Source: Hirundichthys speculiger (Eukaryota; Chordata; Actinopteri; Beloniformes; Exocoetidae). Taken from it: DNA of 64,000 nucleotides. Under the pieces are notes generated by a model. The model was not told the DNA's origin, ran no database searches, and worked only from the letters and a program-made list of their open reading frames with translations. The stretch covers positions 186,001 to 250,000 of the forward strand of contig JAGFBZ010002145.1 in NCBI GenBank assembly GCA_018398805.1, given 5' to 3'. Within the stretch, counting starts at the first letter, position 1, and each line of letters starts with the position of its first letter. Shown one piece after another: positions 1-10,460 of this stretch. The translations under genes were made by a program, and so were the position numbers.

Positions 1-1830
1 CCTACCCCTTTTCAGAGTGTTAAACCAGATGTGTTTTTCATATTGGCATGTATATAGATCTGTGTATAGATTGGGTATAAATTACAAAAGGTACTATATG
101 TCTCTGAATTATGGTTATGCACATGTGTCAGTGTATATTGATTTATGCATTATTATATATTTTATAAGTATATTTATTTTCAGATACATAGATTCATGAT
201 AGTGTTAAAATTTTCTATGCTTTAAAAGACTGTTTTGACATGTCTGGAATGAATCAATAAAGGAAAAGAAATTAAATGAAATTCTTCATAGTATTTGCAG
301 ATTTGTACTATGCTCTGTTCCATTGTATTTGATAGTATTTATCTTTCTTTATTATTATTATTGAGTGCTTAGTTAACTCATATATCCTTTTAAAATGGTA
401 TTAGTAAAATTTAGTAAAATGTTCCACATTCTTGTGTATTTGCACAGTTACATATTACAACAGTTAACCTGTTATTTTTGGGCCTCTTTTGACCTCGCTG
501 TTGAGTTTGTAAGGTCGTGACTTCTAAGTAAAAAAAATTGATGCTAATAAAACTGTTAGTTCTACTTTTTACTCCAAATTAGAATCGATAAAGAATCGAA
601 TCGAACAGTATTGATAATGGAATCGGAATAATCTGATCAATTCTCATCCCTAGTCACAGTTAGTAAAACTTTACTTGAACCTGCGTCCCCACCGTCTGAC
701 AGGTGTTAGCTCATACCGACAAGCTAATGCTACGTCGTCAGCTCTATCTGAGCGTGCAGAGGCTACTGATACAGCAGCGTGTGAAAGGAGACAACAAAGG
801 GAGCTTCAACAAGATTTTTCTTTTATATAATATCTGTTCTTTGATGCTTCTGAAGAGCCAACGCTCTGCTAGATGCCTTGTTTATTTGCTCCGCGGAGCT
901 CGGCCGCTGTGTTATCTTCGCCCGTGTGCAGGTGGCGCAGGTAAATGGTCTGGCGTAGCCCGTGCTGAGACGGCGGGAAGCCCTCCGCATCGTCCCTCTA
1001 ACCGGGTTAGTTTATCTTGTTTAGCGGCGGGGCCAGAAAAAAGCCGCAGCTGCTCATTTGCTTTGCCAGCCTCGACAGATTGGATTCCTGCAGTTCGAGC
1101 TCGCCTTTCCAGGACCGGGCGCCGGATAAGCGGGCCCTCCTTCTGCTGGCCGCAGCAGCGGCGCCGTAAATCATCCGTCGTCAGCTGCCTGGCTCGTGGG
1201 ACGGGGTAATCTCTTCTACTCAAGCTCGTTATAAAGAGTGACTTGTTATCCACTTGGCCTGAGGGGCGTTTAGAGGACCTTCAGACGTGGAAAACAGCCC
1301 ACAGGAGACACCTGAGCCTGAGCATCACCGTCCGGAGGTCTGATACCCGTACTCTCCGGACCTCAGGACTCCTCCGGTTTCGGGTTGTTGGAAAGGCCAA
1401 ACTCTGACCGGACTGCATAAACAGGAGCTGCGGCGGGAAGCAAATGTGAAAAGGCTCCCTCCCAGACCCAAGCTGTATTGATTTTCCCAGTTTCTCCCAG
1501 TTCATTGTTTCAGTTTTATGGCGCAGCTACACTATGGATCACTCCCCGCGCCCTCTAATCAACCCCCGTTCCCAGGGCGGTCATTGTTTTCATCACACCG
1601 GCTCCAATTAATCCACCGCAGGCTACAAAACCTGCCCGGCAGCAAACGGCAAACACACACTTACAGGAGAGTAAATCTGTGAAGCCATTTCCATCTGAGG
1701 TCGAGTAAATACCCGCTTTAAAGTGTCTACAAACGGGTAAAAACATTAAATACCTTAGAGGGGATTTAAGGTGATACCCACTTCAACACCTTATGGGTTT
1801 ATCCCCCCCCCCAGGACAACTAATACCTCC
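1..1830. other. Non-coding sequence, probably grid1 intron 1
   Basis: The first 700 bases are AT-rich with no convincing gene. Bases 880-1500 are GC-rich, but the open frames there have no recognisable domain. Because coding exon 1 of grid1 lies at 15550-15628 on the minus strand and nothing further left resembles its exon 2, this stretch is inferred to be intron 1 of that gene. Confidence 0.4.
540..652. repeat. Terminal fragment of a dispersed element (GAATCG-rich)
   Basis: The stretch contains repeated GAATCG words and ends in TTCTCATCCCTAG. This resembles the end of a common fish DNA transposon whose terminus reads CTAGGGATGAGAATTGAT in reverse. The other end is not identified in the window, so the boundary and family are uncertain. 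Confidence 0.35.
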
Positions 1831-1837
1831 TTTAGGG

Positions 1838-2478
1838 CAGTGATTCCCAAAGTGTGGGCCGCAGCCCCCTGGTGGGCCGTCGCGGTACTGCAGGTGGGCC
1901 GTGAGAGGTCATAAAAATAAACAAATGGGTTTTAAACATCGGCCAGGCTAACCCCAAAAACCAGGAGTAAGAAATGTTGTCATTCTAAAATTTTAGTTCG
2001 TATTTGACAGGCTTAGATAATGTCCAAAACTTAATCCATAGTTTGTGGTTTAAGTTTATATTTTAAGAATGAAAACGACCCCGCCTAATGGTATCGTCCT
2101 CTTCTCACTAACGTTACTTGTGGGTCGTGGTGGGGCTCATTGGGGGCTCAGCACCCCTAAAGCTCTGACCCTAGAACTGCCCCGGTTTTAAATACTCAAT
2201 TTTTTTTTTTTTTTAATGTTTTTTTATTACTGTAAAAAAAAATGTATTACATGACTTGAGAAACATTTAAGAGATAATAAAACAGACCAATTAAGTGTTA
2301 TTCTACTGTAATTTTAACTTAATATGACAAGTATCACCTTATTTGTTGACCCCTTATATTAATATTGGAATGTAGCTTTTAGTCTTGTATGTTGATCGAA
2401 GTGGTGATTAAAGGTTTGCATGGGCTGCAGAGATTTTTCACATTTCAAATTGGGCCTTGGTATTCTGAAGTTTGGGAA
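1838..2478. mobile_element. hAT-type non-autonomous element, copy 1 (with nested insertion)
   Basis: It begins CAGTGATTCCCAAAGTGTGG and ends near GAAGTTTGGGAATGGCT. The same ends, and an internal motif about a white-space-like GGGCCGTGAGAG block, occur in copies at 2672-3030 and, inverted, at 17872-18203. The copy at 17872-18203 has a clear 8-bp target duplication, which supports hAT assignment for all three. This copy is longer because a 247-bp piece (1937-2183) is inserted in it. No convincing target duplication flanks this copy. Confidence 0.65.
1937..2183. mobile_element. 247-bp insertion nested in hAT copy 1
   Basis: The uninterrupted copies read straight through a single TGTTTTAAAT word here. 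In copy 1 that word is split, with GGTTTTAAA on both sides (1928-1936 and 2184-2192). A duplicated 8-9 bp flank is what an insertion with target-site duplication leaves. The insert has no obvious coding capacity and I do not recognise its family. Confidence 0.6.
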
Positions 2479-2671
2479 TGGCTTCTATAGAAGGTTTGGA
2501 CATAAAATAATTTTAGTTACACATGAGTGACAACAGAGTGATGTCTTACCCATTTAGCATATATATGAACCTTTTTAGTATGAATCAGATTAGCTGTCAC
2601 ACTAGAAAACCTACATGGATTAACCATTGTACTAGTGAACCTGCATGGATTAGTTAGTTTAATGCTTAATG

Positions 2672-3030
2672 TAGTGATTCCCAAAGTGTGGTCCGCGGCC
2701 CCCTGGTGGGCCGTCGTGGTACTGCAGGTGGGCCGTGAGAGCTCATTAAAATTAAACAAATGTGTTTTAAATCCTCGATCTTTTTTTAATATGTTTTTAA
2801 TTACTGTAAAATATTCATGACATGATTTAGAAACATTAGGAAGTAACAAAACAAACCAGTTAAGTGTTATTCTACCGTCATCTTAACTTAATATGACAAG
2901 TATCACCTTATTTATTAACCCGTTATATTAATATTGGAATGTAGCTTTTAGTCTATTAGTTTTTAAAGGTTTTCATGGGCCGCGGAGATTTTTCACATTT
3001 CAAATTGGGCCTTGGTGTTCTGAAGTTGCT
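2672..3030. mobile_element. hAT-type non-autonomous element, copy 2
   Basis: It shares its start (AGTGATTCCCAAAGTGTGG) and interior with copies at 1838-2478 and 17872-18203, and the same AATTGGGCCTTGGTGTTCTGAAG segment near its right end. The terminal bases are degenerate and no target duplication was found. Confidence 0.65.
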
Positions 3031-4342
3031 GGTGTAAGACCATAATAACTTTTTTTTTAATTAAATGTGCTTTTTTGTGTGCTACAGTTTGTATGTGTAA
3101 AAGTATTTACGGTGGTTGAACACCCTAAAGGAGGTGACCCCTTCAGGGTCCCCATTTATAGTTGTTTTACTTTGATCATGACTCAAGAACTCTTGAGGTT
3201 TGACAGACTGCGCAGCCTAAATCCTCTATTTTCTGTGTGCTCCAGTGAGCAGCCTGTTTGACCGACGCCTCCCACTGCTCCCCGCTCACTCTGCTGTAAT
3301 CGGTTACCTTCCCAAACATACCGCACACATTACCGCCAGTCATGCACCATGGTCCATTCTACGATGTTTTTTTTTTAATTTCTGGACTGAATTACCCGGA
3401 AACATGGCCGCCTGACGCCATGCGGGGACAGGTGCATGAGCCGAGGTGACGTGTGCTCAGAGTTTAGAGGAATTTTTGCCTCTATGAGCAGAAGGTCATT
3501 AAAAAAACAGCGTTGTGCTCCTGGTCTGATCATATATGCTCCATAAAAAAAACAGCTTTGATTCAGTGCTTAATTAATCGTGTCTCTCTTAAAAACTGCA
3601 ACTTCATGAACTAAAAACTGGATATATGACAATTTCAGACAATTTTGAACCTTTGATAGTTGGGAAAAACACACTATGGGCCCTTTAATCTGAACCAGCG
3701 CTTGTACAACTACAGACTCTAATTATAGGATACCAGTTTGTATATTTGTTTCTTTGCTTCCCTCCAAGAATGATGACATCCTCAAACTGTAGTTTTCTTT
3801 ACAAATGTAATTATTCTCCACAACAGCATAAAACAATAAAGAATTACTCATCATGGATTTGAGTTGACAATAAAAAACAGCCCTTTAAATGAATTTGCGA
3901 CGACTCTCTAATGTTCATTCAAGTGACTTAGTGGTTATTATTTTTGTTACCATAACATCCAAGGCCATGCGTGTACCATGAAACAACCAAAGCCTCCCCT
4001 CCCTCCACCTACAGGAGGGGCCATGTGAGTTGGGTCTCACCTGGACGGACAGTGGCCTGAGGGGGGGGGGGGGGGGGTCGGTAATCAAAACTGGCTTTCA
4101 GATCCAGGAGGAACAATGCGGGTTCCTTCCTGGAACGCTGGACCAGCTCTAGACCCTCACTAGGGTCCTGGAGGGATCATGGGACTTTGTCCAACCAGTC
4201 CACATGTGTTTTGTGGACTTGGAGAAGACATTTGTCCCTCGGGGGTCCTGTGAGGGGGGGCTCCAGGAGTCTGGGGTTCAACGGGCCTCCCAGTCCCCGT
4301 ACAAATGGAGCCAGAGTTTGACCCAAATTTGGATGAGTGGAT
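3031..4342. other. No gene seen; 17-base G run
   Basis: There is no recognisable coding or mobile sequence. A run of 17 G lies at 4061-4077. The region is inferred to be intronic. Confidence 0.4.
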
Positions 4343-4501
4343 GTCAGTGGATGGAGGTTGGATGGATGGATGGATGATGGATGGATGGATGGATGGATGA
4401 ATGGATGGATGGATAGATGGATGGATGGATGGATGGATGGATGGATGGATGGATGGATGGATGGATGATGGATGGATGGATGGATGAATGGATGATGGAT
4501 G

Positions 4502-4532
<31 letters not shown>

Positions 4533-4893
4533 ATGGATGATGGATGGATGGATGGATGGATGGATGGATGGAAAGACAGATGGATGGATGGTTGGATAGA
4601 TGGATGAATGGTTGGATAAATGGATGGATGGATGGATGGGTGGATGGAAAGACAGATGGATGGATGGATGACTGGAGGTTGGATGATGAATGGATGGCTG
4701 GATGGATGGATGGATGGATGGATGGATGGATGGATGGTTGGATCCTGGATGGATGGATGGATGGATGGATGGATGGATGGATGATGGATGGATGGATGGA
4801 TGGATGGATGATTGATGATGATGATGGATGGCTGTCTGGTGGCTATGGCTGGATGCATGGCTATGGCTGGTTGGCTGCTGGCTGGCTGGAGCT

Positions 4894-4925
<32 letters not shown>

Positions 4926-5012
4926 ATGGATGGCTTGGCTGCTGGCTGCTAGCTGGCTGGATGGCTGGATGGATGGATGATGGATGGATGATGGATGGAT
5001 GGACAGAACAAC
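4343..5012. repeat. (GGAT)n microsatellite passing into (GGCT)n
   Basis: Bases 4343-4835 are almost pure GGAT tetranucleotide with scattered variants. Bases 4836-5012 are dominated by GGCT before returning to GGAT. Long open frames on both strands (Ile-His-Pro-Ser or Met-Asp-Gly-Trp repeats) are by-products of a four-base unit without stops and are not genes. Confidence 0.97.
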
Positions 5013-5466
5013 CTCCATTCCAGGTGAATGTTAATATCACTCAGTCTCTTGGAGCTTCAGCAGGCAGCTATCAGAACTTTATATCTGGACAGAACCAGTT
5101 TTGTCTCTGATCTGGAGAAGAAACTCAATAGTGAACCCAACGACTTGCTGCTGGGAAAAATCTTGAGATAAATTTATTCCAAAGAAGATTAAAGCTGCGT
5201 AACAAAGGATAAATTTCAATCTAAGGCTTTAGTTAGGTGGCTGTGACCATGTCGTGGTGCTCAATGTGTTCAAAAACCAATCAGGACTCTACTGAGACCC
5301 AAACCAAGACCAAAGTCCTCTGAGACATTTCCTTCGTTTCAGTTCATACGCAAGATCTTTCAGGTTCTATTGAGCTGGAGGCCAAACTCCAGTTTCCTCA
5401 CGGTAAGGAGGTTTTCTGAACCCAGACTCTGGTTTAGACCTAAAACAGACTCATGTTCACTGAGGG

Positions 5467-5584
5467 CCACATCTGCATCATGGCTGACCCTAACCCAAAC
5501 CCACATCTGCATCATGGTTGACCCTAACCCAAACCCACATCTGCATCATGGTTGACCCTAACCCAAACCCACATCTGCATCATG
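5467..5584. repeat. 34-bp minisatellite containing CCCTAACCC
   Basis: A 34-bp unit beginning ACATCTGCATCATGG is repeated about three and a half times with exact 34-base spacing. Each unit includes CCCTAACCC, which looks telomeric by chance but is not a TTAGGG array. Confidence 0.9.
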
Positions 5585-5589
5585 GTTTC

Positions 5590-6150
5590 CCTCCAAGGGC
5601 CAGACTGACAGCATGAATGTAAAAAAATGCAATGAAAATCAAAATATATTAAACTACAATTTATTATATTGTTAAATAACGGATTCTGTATTTATTTCCA
5701 TGTTTTCTGTCAAAATGCCGTCGTAGATTAAACTCTTTCACGATTGACACCACCTCATTATACATAAGACAAACTGTTTTTTCACTTTGAAATACAAACT
5801 TATATTCGTTTTCCCGTCGTTGATGAAACTGTCTTCCTTGTGCATCAATTTTTCTTTTCTTTGACATGTTGGGGTTAGTTTGTAGATTTTTTTCTCAAAT
5901 CCATCAGTTCTGAAAATCATCTTGGGTTCTTGCTCATGGTGATATACTGTTATCGCTGTGGTAACGAAGAAATGCATTATGGGAGATGTAGTTTATTGTC
6001 AGTATGCGCTTTAAAGCGGCGTAAGCTTATTTTAAGTCTTAAAATATCGGTTTAAAATTTAAGACAATAGTGCACAAGCGCTCGAGGGCCACATAAAACG
6101 ACATGGCGGGCCACATTCGGCCCACGGGCCTCGTGTTTGACACATGTGCC
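5590..6150 (-). mobile_element. hAT transposon remnant
   Basis: The right edge, read on the minus strand, starts with GTGTCAAACACGAGG and a GGCCCGTGGGCC block, as in many vertebrate hAT elements that start with a GTGTCAAAC terminus. On the same strand, 5664-5867 encodes a fragment like the N-terminus of fish hAT transposases. The left edge is not well defined and no target duplication was confirmed. Confidence 0.55.
5664..5867 (-). pseudogene. N-terminal fragment of a hAT-type transposase
   Basis: The 67-residue frame starts MSKKRKIDAQGRQF and contains RRENEYKFVF and EFNLRRHFDRKHG. This pattern (KKRK, a RRWENEY-like block, then Leu-Arg-Arg-His and Lys-His as the last zinc ligands) is typical of the BED-like zinc finger at the start of GTF2IRD2/ZBED-type hAT transposases. 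The CxxC half of the finger is degraded (only one Cys remains, in VCLMYNE). Nothing of the catalytic core follows, so this is a dead fragment. Confidence 0.6.
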
Positions 6151-7315
6151 CTAAAAGGTATCTATAAGAAACCAAATCTCTGACGGCCCAGCAGTTCCAG
6201 ATGTCCTCTGCTTAGTAGAAACACAATGAACAGAAGAGCATCATAAAGCATAAATAAAAACACAATGCAATGACTTGCAAGGCTCATAAACCCATATTTT
6301 AATCATAAAAGAACATAACATGTAAAATGTTACCATTTGATAAAAAAAAAAATATCAGCTCACTTTGAATTTGATTGCATCAACTACTCTCGAGAAAAAA
6401 AAAAAGGATGGAAAAATGAGTGGTACCAAAAAGAAACGCCTGGAGGAACACCTTGTAATAAATTATAACTGAACAGGTGAGAGACACGACTGAGAGTCTC
6501 AGAGGTTCACCGGTCTGAGAAAACCCCTCTGCACACTGTGAAATGATTTCAAAATGATGCCTCCTCTCTGGGTAAAACCGCAAAGACTCTGAAAATCTCA
6601 TCATCCACAGTCCATAATGCGGTCCGTGATATCATCAAAAGATTCTGGAAAAATCTCTGTTTGCGAGGGAACAAAAACCGAAAGTCAATATTTGATGGCT
6701 GTGATCTTCTGGCCCTTCGAGGCAGCGCTTCATTAAAGATGGACGCGGTTCTGAGATGGAACCACAGACGGCAGGGTTGGCGGTGTCAGTCACGAGACGA
6801 TGGACGCCGCGTCCTCCGGACTGAAGAGGACAGGGACCACCTCTGATCTCTGGTGGTACCGGGGAGCGTTAGCATCTATGGAACGAAGGTTTGCCCAGGT
6901 TTCAGAGGGACATCCGCTCCCGTCCAGACAGGTCTGTGGTCTGACTCCGTCCCTGGAGGACAAACCGCGACGGTTCTGGATATACGTTTTCCTCGTCGTT
7001 CGTTCGGTAGCGTTTGTGACGCGTAAATCGGTGCTCTGAAGAATGTTTCCAGCTTGTTTTCTCCGTCTGTGAACTGACATTCGTTGGCGGCCGTCAAAGA
7101 TGGAGTCCTGCCTGGTTTGTCTCCACATGTGAGCGTCATCGGTCTGCAGCTTGGACCCGTTCGGGACAAATCACCGGCCCCTGGCTGGTGCTGTTGAGGG
7201 CCACGAACGGCCCCCAGGAGCATAAAGAAACTACAGATCCCATCAACGTCTGCTGGATTTGTGGCTGAACTTCAGGCGACACGCTCTTGTAGCAAAGAGG
7301 ATACGGCCTGTAGAG
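6151..7315. other. No gene seen
   Basis: Several overlapping open frames between 6660 and 7320 lie on both strands. None has a recognisable motif, splice signals or repeat relatives in the window. Treated as intronic sequence. Confidence 0.35.
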
Positions 7316-7424
7316 GGTTTTCACCTACGTCACGTTTTGGTCAGTGACCCGGATGGGCGGCCATCTTGGAGGTACTCGGATGTAAACGCACCGCTGGATC
7401 AATGCTAACAACCGCGGATAAAGG

Positions 7425-7610
7425 ATGGATAAACCACAGAAAAGCTCTTCAAAAGGCGTTACAGACGCAGAAACATCCAGAGAAGGACTTGGTCCACGGG
7501 AAAGGGAACGATATTCTGAAAAGTTACAGTTTGTCGGTGGTGCCGATCCGTACGAGTTAGCTCCCTCGTCCCGGAGAGCCTCCCTTCAATTGGATACCCC
7601 GACATCGTAA
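7425..7610 (+). pseudogene. Fragment resembling the start of a transposon-linked SWIM/YqaJ-type protein
   Basis: The 61-residue frame starts at ATG (MDKPQKSSSKG) and contains GPRERERYSEKL and GGADPYEL. The RERxRYxEKL...GGxDPYE pattern is seen at the start of many uncharacterised fish proteins that carry SWIM zinc finger and YqaJ-like nuclease domains. The frame then runs into a stop and no downstream domain is present. The assignment is from memory of the pattern and is tentative. Confidence 0.35.
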
Positions 7611-7629
7611 ACTAGCTGGTTTCTACCCG

Positions 7630-8128
7630 TCATTCCAACAGATGGACCCAATCTGGGTCATCCTTCTGATAAAGGTCAGAACTTTTACCTGGAATACAAA
7701 TATAGCGCATTGTAGCTCTATATTTAAAGAACTGTGTTGCTAGTGTAGCTAGGTGGTAGCTTGATATTATCATTAGACTAGAAATTAAGAGCTTTTTTTC
7801 TTGATAATTGCTCATGTGTGAAATTAAGAGCTAACAACATTTCACTTAACTGACCTGACATGAAATGGGCCGAACAAATTCAGATGTTGTCCAGATTTTT
7901 GCCACGCAGATCTTGGTTTAGCTTTGCTAACCACAAGCGCCTCCTTTCCTCTGACAACTTCTGGCATTGTTCTCCCTGATGTTTAATAACCTTTAGAAGT
8001 CTATAAAACTCCAAGTGTCTCTCGCGGTCTGTCCGGTTGGTACGGCCGAAAACACGGAAATAATTTACCATTTTCAATGAAGACGTCCGGTTTACTCCAG
8101 TGTGTGCGCTTTGTTTACGTGCCTCCAA
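7630..8128 (-). pseudogene. Degenerate THAP-domain coding fragment
   Basis: On the minus strand 7880-8128 reads VNYFRVFGRTNRTDRERH, FYRLLKVIKHQGE and RRRLWLAKLNQD, which follow the layout of a THAP zinc finger. The two leading zinc-binding Cys positions appear as Phe and Arg, so the finger is broken. About 180 bases further on, GKSSDLYQKDDPDWV resembles the end of the THAP domain and its linker, and could be a second exon. It is a remnant and could not form a working finger. Confidence 0.55.
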
Positions 8129-8166
8129 GATGGCGACTTCCGGCTGGATGACGCGCCGTGAAAACC

Positions 8167-9006
8167 AACTATTGTTTGCTTTCTGGTTCTCGTGAACACC
8201 CTGAGGGCGTCCGTCGTTCCTGTGATATCAGGTACGTCATCAGATCCGTTAACGTGAGCCCCGTTCCCCCCAGTTTTCGGAGAAACCGATGTTCCTGGAC
8301 CGCCGCTGAGCTCTTCGGGCTTCCAGGTAAAAATGACAGCAGCTGCTTCGGCTGAGTTTCATTCAACCAAAGGACTGGGGGAGGAACTAATTAGGGAAAG
8401 CAGCTGCTGCTGTGATGCAACCAGATGAGTTTCCCGCCGACTCGTCGCCGCGCAGGGTTTTGCCTCCGCTGGTTCAGGAGAAAACACAGTAAGTGGGTCA
8501 GAGGTTGGCTGAACGTCTGGATCAGCTCTTTTTACAACTCAAGCACATCCACAGCGAGCAGAGCAGCGGTTGTGTCGCCGACAATCAGCTGCGCCGCCGG
8601 ACGAGACGGACGCCTGGGCGGCGGTTTCAGGGCCGAGGATGAGACTCTGTCACATTTCATCTGGGGTTTGTTGCGCTGCGCCGAAGAGTCGGTCGGACTC
8701 TCAGGAAGCCGGAGCGTAGCCGCTCAACCGAGGCCGCCGGGCTCCGAAGGCGTGGAGGAGACTTTCAATACACTTTCACTCCATTTTTACATCAGTTCAC
8801 CAAGTATCTCTGGGAGAAAAACAGCTCTTTGCTTCAGGACATTGATTTGAGTCAAATCACTACCAAGACAAAGAAAACAAAAAAAAATCCCAGACAATAA
8901 AGCAGCTCCATCACTTTTTCAGTGGCTTTGGTCAGAATAGTTCTAATTGGGATTTAAAGAGCACTCTTAGCTCATTCAGGCCAATTTAAGTGAAGCAAAG
9001 TGCAGC
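8167..9006. other. No gene seen; GC-rich then AT-rich
   Basis: A plus-strand frame of 141 codons at 8425-8850 has no recognisable domain and sits in a moderately GC-rich patch. Nothing else is supported. Confidence 0.3.
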
Positions 9007-9195
9007 GTACACCTGCAGCGTACACCTTCAGCCTACACCTGCAGCAAACACCTGCAGCAAACACCTGCAGCAAACACCTGTAGCAAACACCTGCAGCAAA
9101 CACCTGTAGCAAACACCAAACACCTGTAGCAAACACCTGCAAACACCTGTAGCAAACACCTGCAGCAAACACCTGTAGCAAACACCTGCAGCAAA
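9007..9195. repeat. 13-bp minisatellite (CACCTGCAGCAAA)
   Basis: A 13-bp unit, CACCTGCAGCAAA with a CACCTGTAGCAAA variant, is repeated about thirteen times with a few shortened copies. The 80-residue Cys/Val-rich minus-strand frames are products of the repeat. Confidence 0.95.
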
Positions 9196-9565
9196 CCAAA
9201 GGACCGGGAAACATTCGGTTTTAATCCCAGAGACCAGAGCTGTCAGATTTTTCAGCATCACTGTTGGGGTCAAAGACAACTGAAAGACTTCTAAATGTAT
9301 AAACTTTCAAAAATCAATTAAAACCCCCCCTTCAGGTGTGAGCAGGTGACCTTAATCAGGTGTGATTTAATCATGTAGGCTGTTAAGAGTTTTTTAAAAA
9401 TGCGTTTGAGTTCTGACTGAATAAATGTTCGCCAGTCCATCCTAAAAACTCAAAGCTGTGGCTACTGTGCAACCTGGAACAAGTTACAGTGAATTCGTGC
9501 TTTAAGTTCCGCGGTTTTAAGTTGTTCGCTTATTTTTTTCAGAAATATTTAATATTAAAAATAAT

Positions 9566-9760
9566 CAAGATAAGATAAGATAAGATATTCCTTTATTTGT
9601 CCCACAATGGGGAAATTTACATTGTTACAGCAGCAAGAATAGCAATAAAAAAGAGAAAAGATAAAACAATAATAAAAAAACAAACAATCACTACAATAGA
9701 GAATATATAATAAATAATAAATAATAACTATGACTTTATTTACAAGGATATGTTGGTAGT
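9566..9760. repeat. Dispersed repeat tail with GATAA motif
   Basis: It begins with AAGATAAGATAAGATATTCC and continues TTTATTTGTCCCACAATGGGG, then an A-rich tract. A related word order (GATAAGATAGCACTTTATTGATCCC) recurs at 18588-18770. This arrangement is common at the ends of fish non-LTR retroelements or SINEs. The exact family is not assigned. Confidence 0.5.
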
Positions 9761-9824
9761 GATTACTACACCTGAGATAAGTTATTGCACGTTAATGAAT
9801 ATGTATATGTATATTGAACATCAA

Positions 9825-10460
9825 CATCACCTCAACGTCTCGCCAACATCACGCCAACGTCACGCCAACGTCACGCCAACGTAACGCCAACATCACGCCA
9901 ACATCACGCCAACATCACACTAACGTCACACCAACGTCACGCCAACGTCACACCAACGTCACGCCAACATCATGCCAACATCACACTAACGTCACCCCAA
10001 TGTCACGCCAACGTCACGCCAACGTCATGCCAACATCACACTAACGTCACCCCAATGTCACGCCAACGTCACGCCAACGTAACGCCAACATCACGCCAAC
10101 GTCACGCCAACATCACGCCAACATCACACTAACGTCACACCAACGTCACACCAACGTCACGCCAACATCACGCCAACATCACACTAACGTCTCGCCAACG
10201 TCACACCAACGTCACGCCAACATCACGCCAACATTACACTAACGTCTCGCCAACGTCACACCAACATCACGCCAACATTACACTAACGTCTCGCCAACGT
10301 CACACCAACGTCACGCCAACATTACACTAACGTCTCGCCAACGTCACACCAACGTCACGCCAACATCACGCCAACGTCACACCAAGTCACGCCAACATCA
10401 CGCCAACATCACGCCCACATTACACTAACGTCTCGCCAACGTAACGCCAACATCACGCTG
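9825..10460. repeat. 11-bp minisatellite (CAACGTCACGC)
   Basis: An 11-bp unit, CAACATCACGC or CAACGTCACGC, with CACAC and TAACG variants, runs for about 635 bp (near 57 units). Because 11 is not a multiple of three, all frames are visited and no protein is implied. Confidence 0.97.

Larger units (their letters stand above)
7316..8166. mobile_element. Compact DNA transposon remnant carrying THAP-like sequence
   Basis: The two ends are imperfect inverted repeats. The left begins GGTTTTCACCTACGTCACG and the right, reversed, begins GGTTTTCACGGCGCGTCA; both then share GCCATCTTGGAGG. Inside are a plus-strand frame at 7425-7610 and a minus-strand THAP-like frame at 7630-8128, running towards each other. 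The THAP-type DNA-binding domain is used by P-element, Kolobok and related transposases, so the element could belong to such a family. No target duplication was found. Confidence 0.5.

Noticed and set aside
703..1253. Overlapping frames of 113-168 codons
   Set aside because: GC-rich sequence opens frames on both strands; no motif or splice support.
4160..5018. Long Ile-His-Pro-Ser and Met-Asp-Gly-Trp frames
   Set aside because: They are translations of a GGAT microsatellite; the same happens at 49258-49698.
5467..5584. Interstitial telomere repeat
   Set aside because: CCCTAACCC occurs once per 34-bp unit and there is no TTAGGG array.
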